Part shown: piece by piece, positions 16,873 to 26,758 of the stretch
How positions within the stretch are numbered: the stretch's first letter is position 1
Layout: the number at the start of each line of letters is the position of its first letter
NCBI GenBank assembly: GCA_963825255.1
Contig: CAWGSF010000009.1
Coordinates: 682,001 to 746,000, forward strand
Length of the DNA stretch: 64,000 nt
Direction: 5' to 3'
From: JAIBJN01 sp963825255
GTDB taxonomy: Bacteria > Actinomycetota > Thermoleophilia > Gaiellales > Gaiellaceae
The notes under the pieces: generated by a model
What the model saw: only the letters and a program-made list of their open reading frames with translations
Told to the model about the DNA's origin: nothing
The model's database searches: none
Translations under genes and position numbers: made by a program

Positions 16873-18061
16873 GTGTCCGAGAATCCGCAACCAGTCGCTC
16901 CGTACCTCGCGGTCGGGCTCTCGACCGTCGTCCACGGCGTGGGCGAGCGCAAGCACATCGCCCGCAACCTCGCCATCGTCGAGGACGGCATCCACGCGGC
17001 GATGTCCGTGATCGGGATCAACATGCCGGTCCGGCTGATCGCGCTCGCCGAGGGAGCCCTCACCGGCTTCACCGACGAGGCGTTCGACGTGCCCCACGTC
17101 ACGGCCGCGCGCGACCTCTTCATCGACGTCCCGGGGGAGGAGACCGAGCGTGCTCGCGGGGCTCGCGAGGCGCTACGACGTCTACCTCTGCGTCCAGTGC
17201 AAGGCGCGCTGGCCGGAGGTGATCCCGGACCGCTACTTCAACATGCTCTTCGTGATCTCCCCGCAGGGCGAGGTCGTGCACCGGGCGGCGAAGAACCACC
17301 TCTGGTGCCGGGAGCGCTCGTGCACGCCGCACGACGTCTACGACCGCTGGGTCGAGCTCTTCGGCGACGGGATCGACGCCTTCTACCCGGTGCTCCGGAC
17401 CGACGACATCGGCAACCTCGGCACGATCTGCTGCTCCGACGGCGAGTACCCGGAGGCGGTGCGGGCGCTGGCGATGAACGGCGCCGAGGTCGTCTACCGG
17501 CCGAGCGAGGCGGTGCCGATGACCGGCGTCGGCTACCCGGGCGGCGGGACCTGGATGCTCCAGAACCGCGCCCACGCCCACTTCAACAGCGTCTACATGC
17601 TCTGCCCCAACGTCGGCCCCGTGTACCTCCACCCGCGCATGGAGCACCCGTTCGACATCGCCGGCGGCAACTCCCACATCGTCGACTACCAGGGGAACGT
17701 CGTCGCCTACAGCTCCTCGGGCGCGAACACGTTCGTCTCGGCGATCGTCGACGTCGAGGCGCTGCGCCAGTTCCGGGTCATGAACCTGAACTCGAACTGG
17801 CTGAAGGACCTGCGCACCGAGGTGTTCCGCCGGATGTACGAGGAGCCGATCCACCCGGCGAACCTCTGGCTCGAGCAGGACCCCCTCTCGCACGCCGAGG
17901 TCGACGAGATCTACCGGGCGAACATCGAGCGGCTGCTCGAGCGAGGCGTGTACACGGCGCCCTCGCGGTCGTTCCCGGGCGCCCGCTACATCTCGCCCGA
18001 CGACGAGTCGCCCGCCGAGGCCTGGGAGGGAGCCAAGCACCTCTGGGACGAGGAGGACTGA
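16873..18061 (+). CDS. Nitrilase-superfamily carbon-nitrogen hydrolase, one frame break
   Basis: About 396 residues. The Glu-Lys-Cys triad of the superfamily is visible: Glu in LIALAEGALTGF, Lys in HRAAKNHLWCRE and Cys in LGTICCSDGEYPEAVRALA. These enzymes hydrolyse aliphatic amides, N-carbamoyl compounds or nitriles; the long C-terminal extension (residues about 310-396) is like those of formamidase/aliphatic amidase relatives. The frame changes near 17148, between the Glu and Lys motifs. GTG 16873 follows AGGAGG. In this cluster it could release ammonia or an acid from an amide intermediate, for example a gamma-glutamyl amide formed by the GS-like ligase, but that is speculative. The stop overlaps the next ATG by one base. 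Confidence 0.78.
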
Positions 18062-19667
18062 TGGCCGAGGCGCTACGACGTCGTCGTCGTCGGCGGAGGC
18101 CACAACGGGCTCGACGTGCGCCGGCTATCTCGCCAAGGCGGGGCAGCGGGTGCTCGTGCTCGAGGCGCGCGGCGTCGCGGGCGGCGGCTGCGCCACGGAG
18201 GAGGTGGCGGCGCCCGGCTTCCGGCACAACTTCCACTCGAACTTCCACGGGATCATCCATATGGGCCCCGTCTACCGGGACCTCGAGCTCGAGCGCCACG
18301 GCGCCCGCTACGTCTGGCCGGAGAACCAGTTCGCCCACGTCTTCCCCGACGGGCGGGCGATCGTCTGCAGCCGGAGCGTCGAGCGCACGGCGGCGAGCAT
18401 CGCGCGCATCTCGCCTCGCGACGCCGAGACGTTCCGGGAGCTCGCGCACGTCTATCGCGAGGTGCTCGCGAAGGGGGTCATCCCGGCGATGTTCTCGCCG
18501 CCGGTGCCGCCCTCGGAGGAGCTCGGCCCGCTCGAGGAGTCGCGAGAGGGGCTCGGGCTCCTCCGCCACTTCCTGTCCGCCCCGAACCACGTCGCCCGCG
18601 ACCTCTTCGAGTCGCCCGAGGTGCAGACCTGGCTCGGCTTCTGGGTCGCCCAGCTCGCCGGCACGGGCGACGTCTTCGGCCTCGGCGCCAACTACCCCGT
18701 CATGCTCGCCGGCTCGCTCGAGCCCTTCGGCTGGGCGATCTGCGTCGGCGGCTCGAACGTCCTCGCCCAGGCCATGGTCCGGTTCGTCGAGGAGCACGGC
18801 GGCGAGGTTCGCGTGGACGCCCCGGTCGCGCGCATCGAGGTCGAGGGCGGCCTCGCGCGGGCCGTGGAGCTCGCCGACGGGACGCGCATCCCGGTCCCGG
18901 GGATCCTCGTCTCCAACCTCGACCCGAAGCTGACCTTCCTCGACCTCGTGGGCGAGAGCGAGCTCGACGACGGCTTCGCGCACGCCTGCCGCCGCTGGCG
19001 CTACGACACGATGTCGATGTTCTGCGTCTACGTCGCCCTCGACTCGCCGGTCCGCTGGCACGCCGCCGAGTGGGACGAGGGAGTCGAGGAGTGCTTCGCC
19101 GTCTCGATCTGCGAGTCGCTGGACGTGCTCGACGACAACGCGTCCGACTGCCGCCTGGGGGTGCCACCCCGCACGCCGGGCCTCTTCACCGTCCACCCGT
19201 CGCTCTTCGAGCCGAGCCTCTGCCCGCCGGGCAAGGAGGCGGCCTTCTGCGAGCAGATCGCGCCGTGGGAGCTGCGGGACGGCGGCCCGGAGGCCTGGGA
19301 GGAGGCCAAGGCCGACTATGCGGAGACGGTTCTCGACCGCTGGCGCGGGGCGCTCCGGTCGGGCCTCGAGCCCGGGCAGGTCGTCGGCCGCTACGTCGCC
19401 AGCCCGCTGGACATCGAGCGGCGGATGCCCAGCATGCGGCACGGCGACTGGAACCACGGCGAGATGACCCAGGACCAGATGGGCGTCTTCCGGCCGTTCC
19501 ACGAGTACCCGCCCTACCGCACGGCCTTCGAGAACGTCTACCTCTGCGGCTCGTCGACCCACCCGGGCGGCTCGATCGGCGGCGCCTGCGGGTACAACGC
19601 GGCGGGCGCGATCGCCGCGGAGCTCGGAATCGAGGCCTGGTGGCGCAGGGAGGCAGTCGTTGGCTGA
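18061..19667 (+). CDS. Phytoene-desaturase-like FAD/NAD(P) oxidoreductase, frame broken near the N-terminus
   Basis: Starting at ATG 18061 and correcting two extra G residues (near 18069 and 18112) gives RYDVVVVGGGHNGL, the dinucleotide-binding GxGxxG, then LVLEARGVAGGGCATEEV, about 530 residues in all. The C-terminal FAD motif is NVYLCGSSTHPGGSIGGACGYNAA-like (split here: NVYLCGSSTHPGG, then SIGGACGYNAAGAIA). This is the NAD(P)/FAD-dependent CrtI-like oxidoreductase family, which includes desaturases and many uncharacterised catabolic flavoproteins; no carotenoid genes are nearby, so carotenoid desaturation is unlikely. The TTG start of the following P450 overlaps its stop, suggesting the two act on the same molecule. 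Confidence 0.78.
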
Positions 19668-20890
19668 GACGGCGCTCGTCTCGCAGGTCGAGCTGACCGA
19701 GGCGGAGGAGGCCGAGAGGCGGGCGCGGTTCCCCGCGGGCGCGGCGATCGAGTTCGCCGACCTCGAGGAGCAGGGGCGCGCCGACGCGCTCGACCGGCTG
19801 CGCGAGGCCGAGCCCGTCTCCTGGGTGCCGGCGCTCGGCGGCTGGCTCGTCACCTCGCACCCCCTCGCCCGCAACGTCCTGGCGCGGACCGAGGACTTCA
19901 CCGTCTGGGCCGAGCCGAACCTCGTGCGGGCCTCGCTGGGCGTGATGATGCTGACGAGCGACCCTCCCGACCACGAGCGCCAGCGGCAGCCCTTCGACGA
20001 GCCGTTCCGCATGCGCTCCGTCCGCGACCGGTTCGAGACCCGGGTGTCCGCCCGGGTCGAGAAGCTGCTCGACGAGCTCGAGCCGCGCGGCTCCTGCGAG
20101 CTGGTGGTCGACTTCGCCGCCCCGTTCGCCATCGGGGTGGCCGGCGACATCCTCGGCCTCTCGCTCGACGACGTGCCGAAGATCCAGGGCTTCTACGAGG
20201 CGTTCGCCGGCGCGATGACCTACGACGGCGATCCCGAGCCGCAGCGCCGCGCCGACGCCGCGCGGGAGGCGTTCAACGCGATTCTCCTCGGCGAGCTCGC
20301 TCGCGCCCGCCGGCAGCCGGACGGCTCGATCGCCTCGGCCGTCGTGAACGAGCCGGCGACCGAGCTGACCGACGACGAGATCGTCGCGCAGCTCCGCGTC
20401 ATCCTCTTCGGGGCGATCGAGACCGTCGAGTCGATGGTCGTGAACGCCGTCCTGCTCCTGCTCGAGCATCCCGACCAGCTGGCGGCGGTGCGGGCCGACC
20501 CCGAGCCTCGTGGCGAACGCGGTCGAGGAGGCGATGCGGCTGATCCCCCCGGTCGCCTTCATCGAGCGCTGGACGGCCGCGCCCGCCGCGATCGGCGGCG
20601 TCGAGCTCGGACGCGGAGAGTTCGTCGGCATCTCGACGCTCGCCGCCGGGCGGGATCCGGAGGTGTTCCCGGACCCGCTCCGTTTCGACGTCCGCCGCGA
20701 GAACGCCAGGCACCACCTCGCCTTCAGCTTCGGCGTCCACCACTGCCTCGGCTTCAACATGGCGCGGCTCCAGGGGCCGATCGCCGTCGCTGCGATCCTC
20801 GACCGCCTGCCCGGGCTCGAGCTCGTCGACCCGCCCGAGCCGCACGGCTTCGCGTTCCGGCGGCCGCCCGAGCTCCGGCTGCGCTGGTAG
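19660..20890 (+). CDS. Cytochrome P450, one frame break
   Basis: About 410 residues from TTG 19660, which overlaps the upstream stop. The I-helix motif is VILFGAIETVESM, a variant of the usual A-G-x-E-T-T (G-A-I-E-T). The ExxR lies in VEEAMRLIPPV and the haem Cys in FSFGVHHCLGFNMARLQ. MMLTSDPPDHERQRQPFDEPF is the C-helix region. A frame change near 20508 separates the I and K helices (NAVEEAM resumes in another frame). It differs clearly from the P450 at 10552-11812, so the pathway may contain two separate P450 steps. No electron-transfer partners are adjacent. Confidence 0.85.
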
Positions 20891-21976
20891 TCAGCGGGGC
20901 CAGACGCGGTCGGCCACGGCCGCGACGAGCTCGAGCTTCCGCCACTGCGTGTCCTCGTCGATCTCGTTCCCCTCGATGACCGAGGCGAAGCCGCACTGCG
21001 TCGAGAGGGCGAGCTGGTCGAGCGGCAGGTGGCGCGACGCCTCGTCGAGGTTGGCGAGCAGCTCCTCCTCGGTCTCGAGCGCCCGCCGCTTGGAGCTGAC
21101 GAGGCCCATGACGACGATCCGCCCGGGAGGAGCGAACCGGATCGGCTCGTAGCCGCCGTCCCTGCCCACGTCGTCCCACTCGACGAGGAAGACGTCGTAG
21201 GGAAGCTCGCCGAAGAGGCGCTCGGCGACGGGCTCGAGGGAGCCGGAGCAGAGCCAGCGCGAGCGGTAGTTCCCGCGGCAGACGTGGAGGGCGGTCGTGA
21301 CGTCGTCCGGGATCCCGGCCAGGACGGCCCGGTCGGCCGCGAGCGCCTTCTCGAGGAGGTCGGGGACGCGGTGGCCGGCCGCCTCGAACCGCGCGCTCCA
21401 GTCGGGGTCGACGAGATACGGGTAGAGGGGGAAGTCGAGCTGGACGTAGCGGCAGCCGGCCGCCACGGCGTCGGCGACGAGCTCCCGCTCGATCGCGATC
21501 GCGTGCTCCACGAACTCGTCCGAGGTCGCGTACGCGTCGGGGGAGACCCCGAACGGGTGCGCGAAGAGGGACGCCGCGGGGAACGTCACCTTGAAGGGAT
21601 GGTCGGTGAGGCGCGCCATGAAGGCGGCCTCCCGCGCGGCGGGGCTGTCGACCCGCCGGAGCCTCGTCTCGATCGAGGGCACGCTCAGGACGACGGTGTC
21701 GCCGGCCTCGTTCCGGAACTCGACCTCGCTCCGGTCCGTCGCGGCTCCCTCGACCGCGTCGTAGAAGGAGTTGAGGAACATCCAGCGGCGGAACTCCCCG
21801 TCGGAGACGACGTCGAGCCCGATCTCGACCTGACGCCGGACGGCGCGCTCGACCGCGGTGTCCGCGACGGCGCCGAGGTGGACGGGATCGGACCGCGTTC
21901 GGACGGCCGCCTGGAGGTCGGCCGGGCGCAGGAGGCTGCCGACGACCTCGGCGCGTGCCGGGTGGCGAGGGGTCAT
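20891..21976 (-). CDS. Cobalamin-independent methionine synthase-like (MetE C-terminal/UROD fold) protein
   Basis: This intact 361-residue protein corresponds to the C-terminal catalytic half of MetE: it opens AEVVGSLLRPADLQAAV, then DVVSDGEFRRWMF, YVQLDFPLYPYLVDP, and zinc-site candidates His and Cys in ALHVCRGNYRSRW, a Glu in FLVEWDD, and Cys in STQCGFAS. ATG 21976 is chosen because AEVVGSLLRP is the family's N-terminus. Short archaeal-type MetE proteins transfer methyl groups to thiols; catabolic relatives may act as demethylases. Its position tail to tail with the P450 of the aromatic cluster makes a methoxy- or methylthio-related role worth considering, though housekeeping methionine synthesis is possible. 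Confidence 0.75.
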   Translation of the reverse strand: MTPRHPARAEVVGSLLRPADLQAAVRTRSDPVHLGAVADTAVERAVRRQVEIGLDVVSDGEFRRWMFLNSFYDAVEGAATDRSEVEFRNEAGDTVVLSVPSIETRLRRVDSPAAREAAFMARLTDHPFKVTFPAASLFAHPFGVSPDAYATSDEFVEHAIAIERELVADAVAAGCRYVQLDFPLYPYLVDPDWSARFEAAGHRVPDLLEKALAADRAVLAGIPDDVTTALHVCRGNYRSRWLCSGSLEPVAERLFGELPYDVFLVEWDDVGRDGGYEPIRFAPPGRIVVMGLVSSKRRALETEEELLANLDEASRHLPLDQLALSTQCGFASVIEGNEIDEDTQWRKLELVAAVADRVWPR

Positions 21977-22025
21977 CGCCGGATCGTACGGCCTGGCGGA
22001 CAGGGCGCGGGGGTCGCGTGTCCTG

Positions 22026-22031
22026 GATAAT
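22026..22031 (+). promoter_or_regulatory. -10 hexamer of the amine oxidase gene, leaderless spacing
   Basis: GATAAT, close to the TATAAT consensus, ends 6 nt before ATG 22038. Transcription would start at or next to the initiation codon. No Shine-Dalgarno sequence precedes the ATG. Confidence 0.45.
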
Positions 22032-22037
22032 GGCGCG

Positions 22038-23351
22038 ATGCACAGTCGGTACGACGTCATCGTCGTCGGCGGGGGATTCGCCGGTGTGACCGCAGCGCGC
22101 GAGCTCCAGCGGACGGGCTTCGACACGGTGCTCGTGGAGGCGCGCGACCGGATCGGCGGTCGGACCTGGACGGCCGAGTTCGGTGGCCAAGCGGTCGAGC
22201 TCGGCGGCACCTGGGTCCACTGGTTCCAGCCGCACGTATGGGCCGAGCTGGATCGCTACGGCCTCGGAATCACGGAGAGCCCAGCGCACGACGACTGCAC
22301 CTGGGTCGTCGGCGATGAGCTCCGTCACGGCACTGCCGCCGATCTCTGGCCTCGGCTTTTCGACGGCTCCGACCGGCTGTGCCACGACTCCCGGGAGGTG
22401 CTCCCGCGGCCGCACGATCCCTTTTACGGCGACCTCGGCACCGTGGACGGGCTCTCTGTGCGCGACCGCCTCGAGGAGCTCGATCTCGACCCGGAGGGCT
22501 GGGATCTCAACGACGCGCTGTGGGCCGGTCTCTGCAGCGCGTACATCCACGAGACCGGCCTCGCCGCGGCTCTCCGCTGGCACGCGCTCGCCGGGTGGTC
22601 CGCCGACCGCATGCTCGACTGCTCCTCGCACTACAAGATCGCCGGGGGCACGAAGAGCCTTGTCGAGGCGATCGCGGCGGACGGCGCCTTCGAGATCCGC
22701 CTCGCGTCCCCGGTCGTCGGCGTCGACGCCGAGCCCGACGGGGCGGCCGTTGTGCTCGCGGGCGGTGAGACCCTCGCGGCACGGGCAGTCGTCGTCGCCG
22801 TGCCACTCAATGTCCTCCACTCGATCCAGTTCACGCCCGAGCTCTCGTCCGGAAAGCGCGAGGCGGCCGAAGCGGGTCAGTCGTCCCACGGTGTCAAGAC
22901 CTGGGCGCGCGTGCGCGGCGAGCGGGGCTTCGTCGCGGTGGCGCCCAGCCGCTACGCGCTCACGTACGTCAGCGCCGAGTACGTGTTCGGCGGGGACACC
23001 CTGGTCGTCGGTTTCGGCCCCGACGCCTCGGCGCTCGATCCGACCGACCGCGACGCCGTGGCGGAGGTCATCCGCCGGCTCGTGCCCGATGCCGAGGTCC
23101 TCGAGGTCCACGCCCACGATTGGACCGCGGACGAGTTCTCGCGCGGGACGTGGTCGATGCCGCGCCCACACGCCATGACCCGCTCCCTTCGCGAGCTGCA
23201 GCGGCCCGAGGGGCGAGTCTTCCTCGCCGGCTCGGACGTGGCGAACGGCTGGAACGGGTTCATCGACGGCGCGATCGAGAGCGGCCTCGCCTCCGCACGG
23301 GCCGTGCGCGGAGCCTTAGCCGTCGGGCGCGCGCCGGCCACCGTCGGCTAG
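22038..23351 (+). CDS. Flavin-containing amine oxidase
   Basis: An intact 437-residue protein. The N-terminal Rossmann fold has DVIVVGGGFAGVTAARELQ and LVEARDRIGGRTWTAEFGG, in which Glu binds the ribose and GGRT is the family's second FAD motif. ELGGTWVHWFQPHVW, YKIAGGTKSLVEAI and the C-terminal VANGWNGFIDGAIESGL complete the flavin amine oxidase signature. It is predicted to oxidise a primary or secondary amine to an imine and aldehyde, with H2O2 release, in the cytoplasm (no signal peptide). The aldehyde dehydrogenase at 9106-10555 and the GS-like ligase would fit amine use. It is monocistronic, divergent from the MetE-like gene, and its promoter places the -10 directly upstream of the ATG. 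It overlaps the convergent sulfatase-like gene by 4 bp. Confidence 0.85.
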   Translation: MHSRYDVIVVGGGFAGVTAARELQRTGFDTVLVEARDRIGGRTWTAEFGGQAVELGGTWVHWFQPHVWAELDRYGLGITESPAHDDCTWVVGDELRHGTAADLWPRLFDGSDRLCHDSREVLPRPHDPFYGDLGTVDGLSVRDRLEELDLDPEGWDLNDALWAGLCSAYIHETGLAAALRWHALAGWSADRMLDCSSHYKIAGGTKSLVEAIAADGAFEIRLASPVVGVDAEPDGAAVVLAGGETLAARAVVVAVPLNVLHSIQFTPELSSGKREAAEAGQSSHGVKTWARVRGERGFVAVAPSRYALTYVSAEYVFGGDTLVVGFGPDASALDPTDRDAVAEVIRRLVPDAEVLEVHAHDWTADEFSRGTWSMPRPHAMTRSLRELQRPEGRVFLAGSDVANGWNGFIDGAIESGLASARAVRGALAVGRAPATVG

Positions 23352-25370
23352 ATCGACAGCGGCACGAGCGTCGGCCCGGGCTGGACCCAGTAGAGCCCGA
23401 CCCGGTTCGCGCCCTGTGCGAGCGCCGACTCGGGGACGAGGACCGAGAACCGCTCCTCGCCCGCGAAGGAGTAGCTCCGCGCCACCGCGACGACGCGCCC
23501 GCCGATCGCGACCGCCAGGTCGCGGGTCGGCCCGCCGTCGCCGGAGACGACGCCCGTGAGCCGGGCCGGGATCTCCTCTGCGCCGAGGTCGACGGCGCGA
23601 AGGTCGGCAGCCTGGTCGAGCCGCGCCCGCGCCTCTCCTGCCGGCCGGATGGCCAGCTCGTCGACGCGCTGCCGATCAACTCCCGGTGCGGCCCGATGCC
23701 GTAGAGGCCGGGACCCTCGTCGCCCGTGCCGAAGAGCGAGACCTGGCGCTCGAGTGCCTCCGCCCGCCGTGCCTCGAGCGCGGCGGGGTCGGCACGTGAA
23801 CGTCTCGCGGTCGCCGACGAAGACGTAGCGCTCACGGCGGCGCTCGCCGAAGAGAGGCTCCCCGTCGACCTTCCAGGGAATCGCGACGCCGAGCTCGGCT
23901 GCGATCGTCGGGAGGATGTCGACCGTCTGGACCGGGGCGTCGGACACGGCCGCCTGTCGCTGGCCCGGCTGCTTCACGAGCAGGGGGACGAACACGACGT
24001 CCTCCAGGTTGGCCTCGGTGAACGCGCGCCGGCGTCCGCCGGGGCGGAAGCTGACTCCGTGGTCGGCGACCACGATCAGGAGCGAGCGGTCGTACATGCC
24101 GACCGCGCGCAGCCGGCGGACGATGTCGCCGAGCAGGCGGTCGGCGAACTCGAGCTGGAGGAGATGGCGCTGGTAGCCCTGCTCGACGAGGAACGGGTCG
24201 CTTCCCCACCGGGTCGTCTCGAAGCCCGGCAGGTCGCCGCCGTCGTAGCGGCGCCCGGACGGGAGGAACTCCCAGGGGATGTGCGGGAACATCAGGTGGG
24301 CGAAGGCGAGGACGGGGCGATCGCCGTCCTCGAGCGAGGCGAGGAAGTCCTCGTGGAGCGAGAGCCGTCGGCTCGTGCGCTCGTGCGAGCTCTCGAGGAA
24401 CGCGCCCCAGGTGTCCGACACGGAGGGAAGGCGGCGGCGCAGGTCCCGCGGGAGGACGAGGTGCGCGTAGACGAGGCTCGCGTCGGAGAGGAGGGACTCC
24501 ATCCGGCTCGGGAACGCGGGTCGCGCCGCGTCGGGGCAGAGCGGTCTGGGGCAGAGCTGCGTCAGGGACTCCGACACCTCGAGCCGGTACCGGCCGCCGA
24601 GGAGGGTGAAGAGGTTGTCCGGGTGCTCCGAGAACACGGGGAGCGCGCCGTCGTGCTCGGGCAGGATCCCGGTGAGGATCGCCGGGACGGCGTTCGTCGT
24701 CCACGCGTCGACGGTCGCCGCGTTCCGGAACCACGTCGACTCGCCCGCCAGCTCCGCGAAGCTCGGATACCGAACGGGGTCGATCTCGCCGCTTCTCGTC
24801 CAGGAGCGACGTCGTGGGGATCTCGTCGAAGACGACGAGGACGACCGGGGTCGTCGAGGAGACCGTGACGGCGCGCGGCTCGGGGTCTCGCGCCAGGACG
24901 AGCTTCCCGGCCGGCGACGCGAAGAGGAAGAGCCCGAGGAAGACGAGCGGGACGGGCGCGAGGACGGTGAAGAAGGTCCGGACGGGCGGAAGCCGGTCGT
25001 AGGCGATCGCCACGGCGACGCCGCCCAGCACGGCCAGGGGGAGGAGGAGATCGGCCGAGAGCTCGGTGGCCTTCGCGCCCGCCTGGAGGGCGAGGAGCGC
25101 CACCAGCGCGGCGACCGCGACGAGGTGCACACCGCGCGCGAGCCCTGGATGGACGCGGCCGGCGAGCGCCTCGAGGAGGGCGATGACAAGGGGAGGGACG
25201 ACCACGACCCCGACGGCGAAGGCGACGATGTCCCACCGGGTCGAGCCCCGGACGGCGAAGAACTCGGCCTGGCTCCCGAGCAGGTCGAAGAGCGGCTGGG
25301 CGACGGCGAGGGCCCAGAGCGCGGCGAGATGGAGAGCCGGGGCCAGTCCGCGCCAGCGCTGCGTTGCCAC
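23348..25370 (-). CDS. Membrane-anchored sulfatase-like (alkaline phosphatase superfamily) protein, frame broken
   Basis: About 674 residues from GTG 25370, preceded by AGAGGAGG. Residues 1-165 hold four or five membrane helices (LHLAALWALAVAQPLFDLL, IVAFAVGVVVVPPLVIALL, LLLPLAVLGGVAVAIAYD, VLAPVPLVFLGLFLFASP). The extracellular part has VLVVFDEIPTTSLLD (metal-binding Asp and the Thr nucleophile region), NAVPAILTGILPEHDGALP, LAFAHLMFPHIPWEFLP, LLIVVADHGVSF (Asp-His metal ligands) and VQTVDILPTIAAELG. The layout recalls LtaS- or EptA-like phosphotransferases and membrane sulfatases acting on envelope glycans. Frames change near 24795 and twice between 23690 and 23800. It may modify cell-surface polymers; the substrate is unknown. 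Confidence 0.72.
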
Positions 25371-25389
25371 CGAAACCTCCTCTCCGGCC

Positions 25390-25395
25390 TATGAT
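25390..25395 (+). promoter_or_regulatory. -10 hexamer of the lysozyme-fusion gene
   Basis: TATGAT is one mismatch from TATAAT and lies 24 nt before ATG 25420, giving a short leader that contains the AGGGGG ribosome-binding site. No convincing -35 is seen at the standard spacing. Confidence 0.4.
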
Positions 25396-25419
25396 CGCAG
25401 ACGACGACAGGGGGTGGCC

Positions 25420-26742
25420 ATGGCGAGGAAGCGGAGATCCGCGACGGCGACTGCGGGCCAGGAGCTGAGCCTCAGCGATGACGGCGTTCGCCTCATCGCC
25501 GGCTTCGAGGGCTTCCGGTCCGACCTCTACAACGACCCGGCGGGGCACTGCACGATCGGCTACGGCCATCTCGTCCACCTCGGGAACTGCGACGGGAGCG
25601 AGCCCGCCGACCTGAGGAAGGGCATCTCGAGGAAGCGCGCCCGCGAGCTGCTGCGCGACGACGCGGCCTCCGCGGAGGCGGCGGTCAACGACGCCGTGAA
25701 GGTGCCGCTGAGCCAGGAGCAGTTCGACGCCCTCGTGAGCTTCGTGTTCAACGTCGGCACCGGGGCCTTCCGACGCTCGACGCTCCTGCGCCTCCTGAAC
25801 GACGGCGGCTACGACGACGTGCCGAAGCAGCTCGATCGCTGGGTGAAGGCCGGCGGCAAGACGCTCGAGGGCCTGGTCCGGCGCCGGAAGGACGAGGGCG
25901 AGCTCTTCGCCTCCGGGACGGTCGAGCCGTCGAAACCGTCGAAGCCGTCGAAGCGGAAGGCGGCCCCCGTCCCTGCGAAGGACGACGAGACTGCCGACGA
26001 GACGGTCCACCGCGACCTCGAGCTGACGTCCCCGCTGACCGAGGGCGCCGACGTGAAGGCTCTCCAGCACGCGCTCAACGTCATCTCGAACCGGTTCGAC
26101 CGGATCGTCGACTTCAAGCTGGACGAGGACGGGAAGCTCGGCGACAAGACCATCCAGGCCACGATCGAGGCCGCCCACGTCATGGGCCTCGCCGGCTCGC
26201 GGCTACACGACATCGAGAAGCAGCACGTGATCGCCCAGTCGGTCCAGCGGATGCTGCGCGACCCTCGGACCCGGACGGACGCCCAGACGGCGCGTGCCAA
26301 GGAGCGGCGCGACGAGCTCCGCAAGAGGCTCGACACCTCGGTCCCGCTCACCGCCGTCCGCGTCGACACGAGCGCCGGCAGTCCGCACTGGGGCGGGTCG
26401 AACGACGTCATGGAGGCGTTCGTGGAGCCTCTCCTCGTCAAGCGCGGCCTGCCGCTCGGCTCGGGCAAGCGGACGCCGGCCGAGAACAAGCGCGTCGGCG
26501 GCTCACCGACGTCCGACCACCTCACCACGCGCAGGACGACGGCTGCCCGGGACTTCCCGACCTTCTCGGGCGAGGACGACGCGCGCGCGCTCGCGAAGTC
26601 CATGGGCTTCAAGTCGTGGCGGCCGGACAGCTTCGAGAGCTTCGCGTTCTCGTCGGGCGGGCACAGTTTCCGCGTGCAGATCCTCTGGGGCGCCGGGATC
26701 AAGCACGGCGACCACGTGCACGTGGGGATCTCCGCCGGCTGA
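25420..26742 (+). CDS. GH24-type lysozyme / peptidoglycan-binding / M15-like peptidase fusion
   Basis: An intact 440-residue protein with three parts. Residues 18-160 are a T4-lysozyme-like (GH24) domain: IAGFEGFRSDLYNDPAGHCT has catalytic Glu30 and Asp39, then IGYGHLVH (Thr45 nearby) and NVGTGAFRRSTLLRLLN. After a KPSKPSK linker, residues about 200-270 (LTEGADVKALQHALN ... DGKLGDKTIQAT) look like a peptidoglycan-binding repeat. The C-terminal part has SDH near 367, ARDF near 377 and HGDHVHVGIS near 432, a His-Asp-His pattern like zinc peptidases of the M15/VanY type. So one chain could cut both glycan and peptide. No signal peptide is present; the N-terminus MARKRRSATATAG is basic, as in phage endolysins, but no other phage genes are nearby. 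Confidence 0.8.
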   Translation: MARKRRSATATAGQELSLSDDGVRLIAGFEGFRSDLYNDPAGHCTIGYGHLVHLGNCDGSEPADLRKGISRKRARELLRDDAASAEAAVNDAVKVPLSQEQFDALVSFVFNVGTGAFRRSTLLRLLNDGGYDDVPKQLDRWVKAGGKTLEGLVRRRKDEGELFASGTVEPSKPSKPSKRKAAPVPAKDDETADETVHRDLELTSPLTEGADVKALQHALNVISNRFDRIVDFKLDEDGKLGDKTIQATIEAAHVMGLAGSRLHDIEKQHVIAQSVQRMLRDPRTRTDAQTARAKERRDELRKRLDTSVPLTAVRVDTSAGSPHWGGSNDVMEAFVEPLLVKRGLPLGSGKRTPAENKRVGGSPTSDHLTTRRTTAARDFPTFSGEDDARALAKSMGFKSWRPDSFESFAFSSGGHSFRVQILWGAGIKHGDHVHVGISAG

Positions 26743-26758
26743 CCCCGTGGTGCCGCGG

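Noticed and set aside
18061..19667. Carotenoid phytoene desaturase
   Set aside because: Although the flavoprotein is CrtI-like, no crtB, crtE or cyclase genes are near, and it is coupled to a P450 and a nitrilase-type enzyme. A generic oxidoreductase call is safer.
23260..23835. A separate small minus-strand gene inside the sulfatase-like gene
   Set aside because: Its useful part is the missing segment of the sulfatase-like protein in another frame (VSLFGTGDEGPGLYGIG), explained by two nearby indels.
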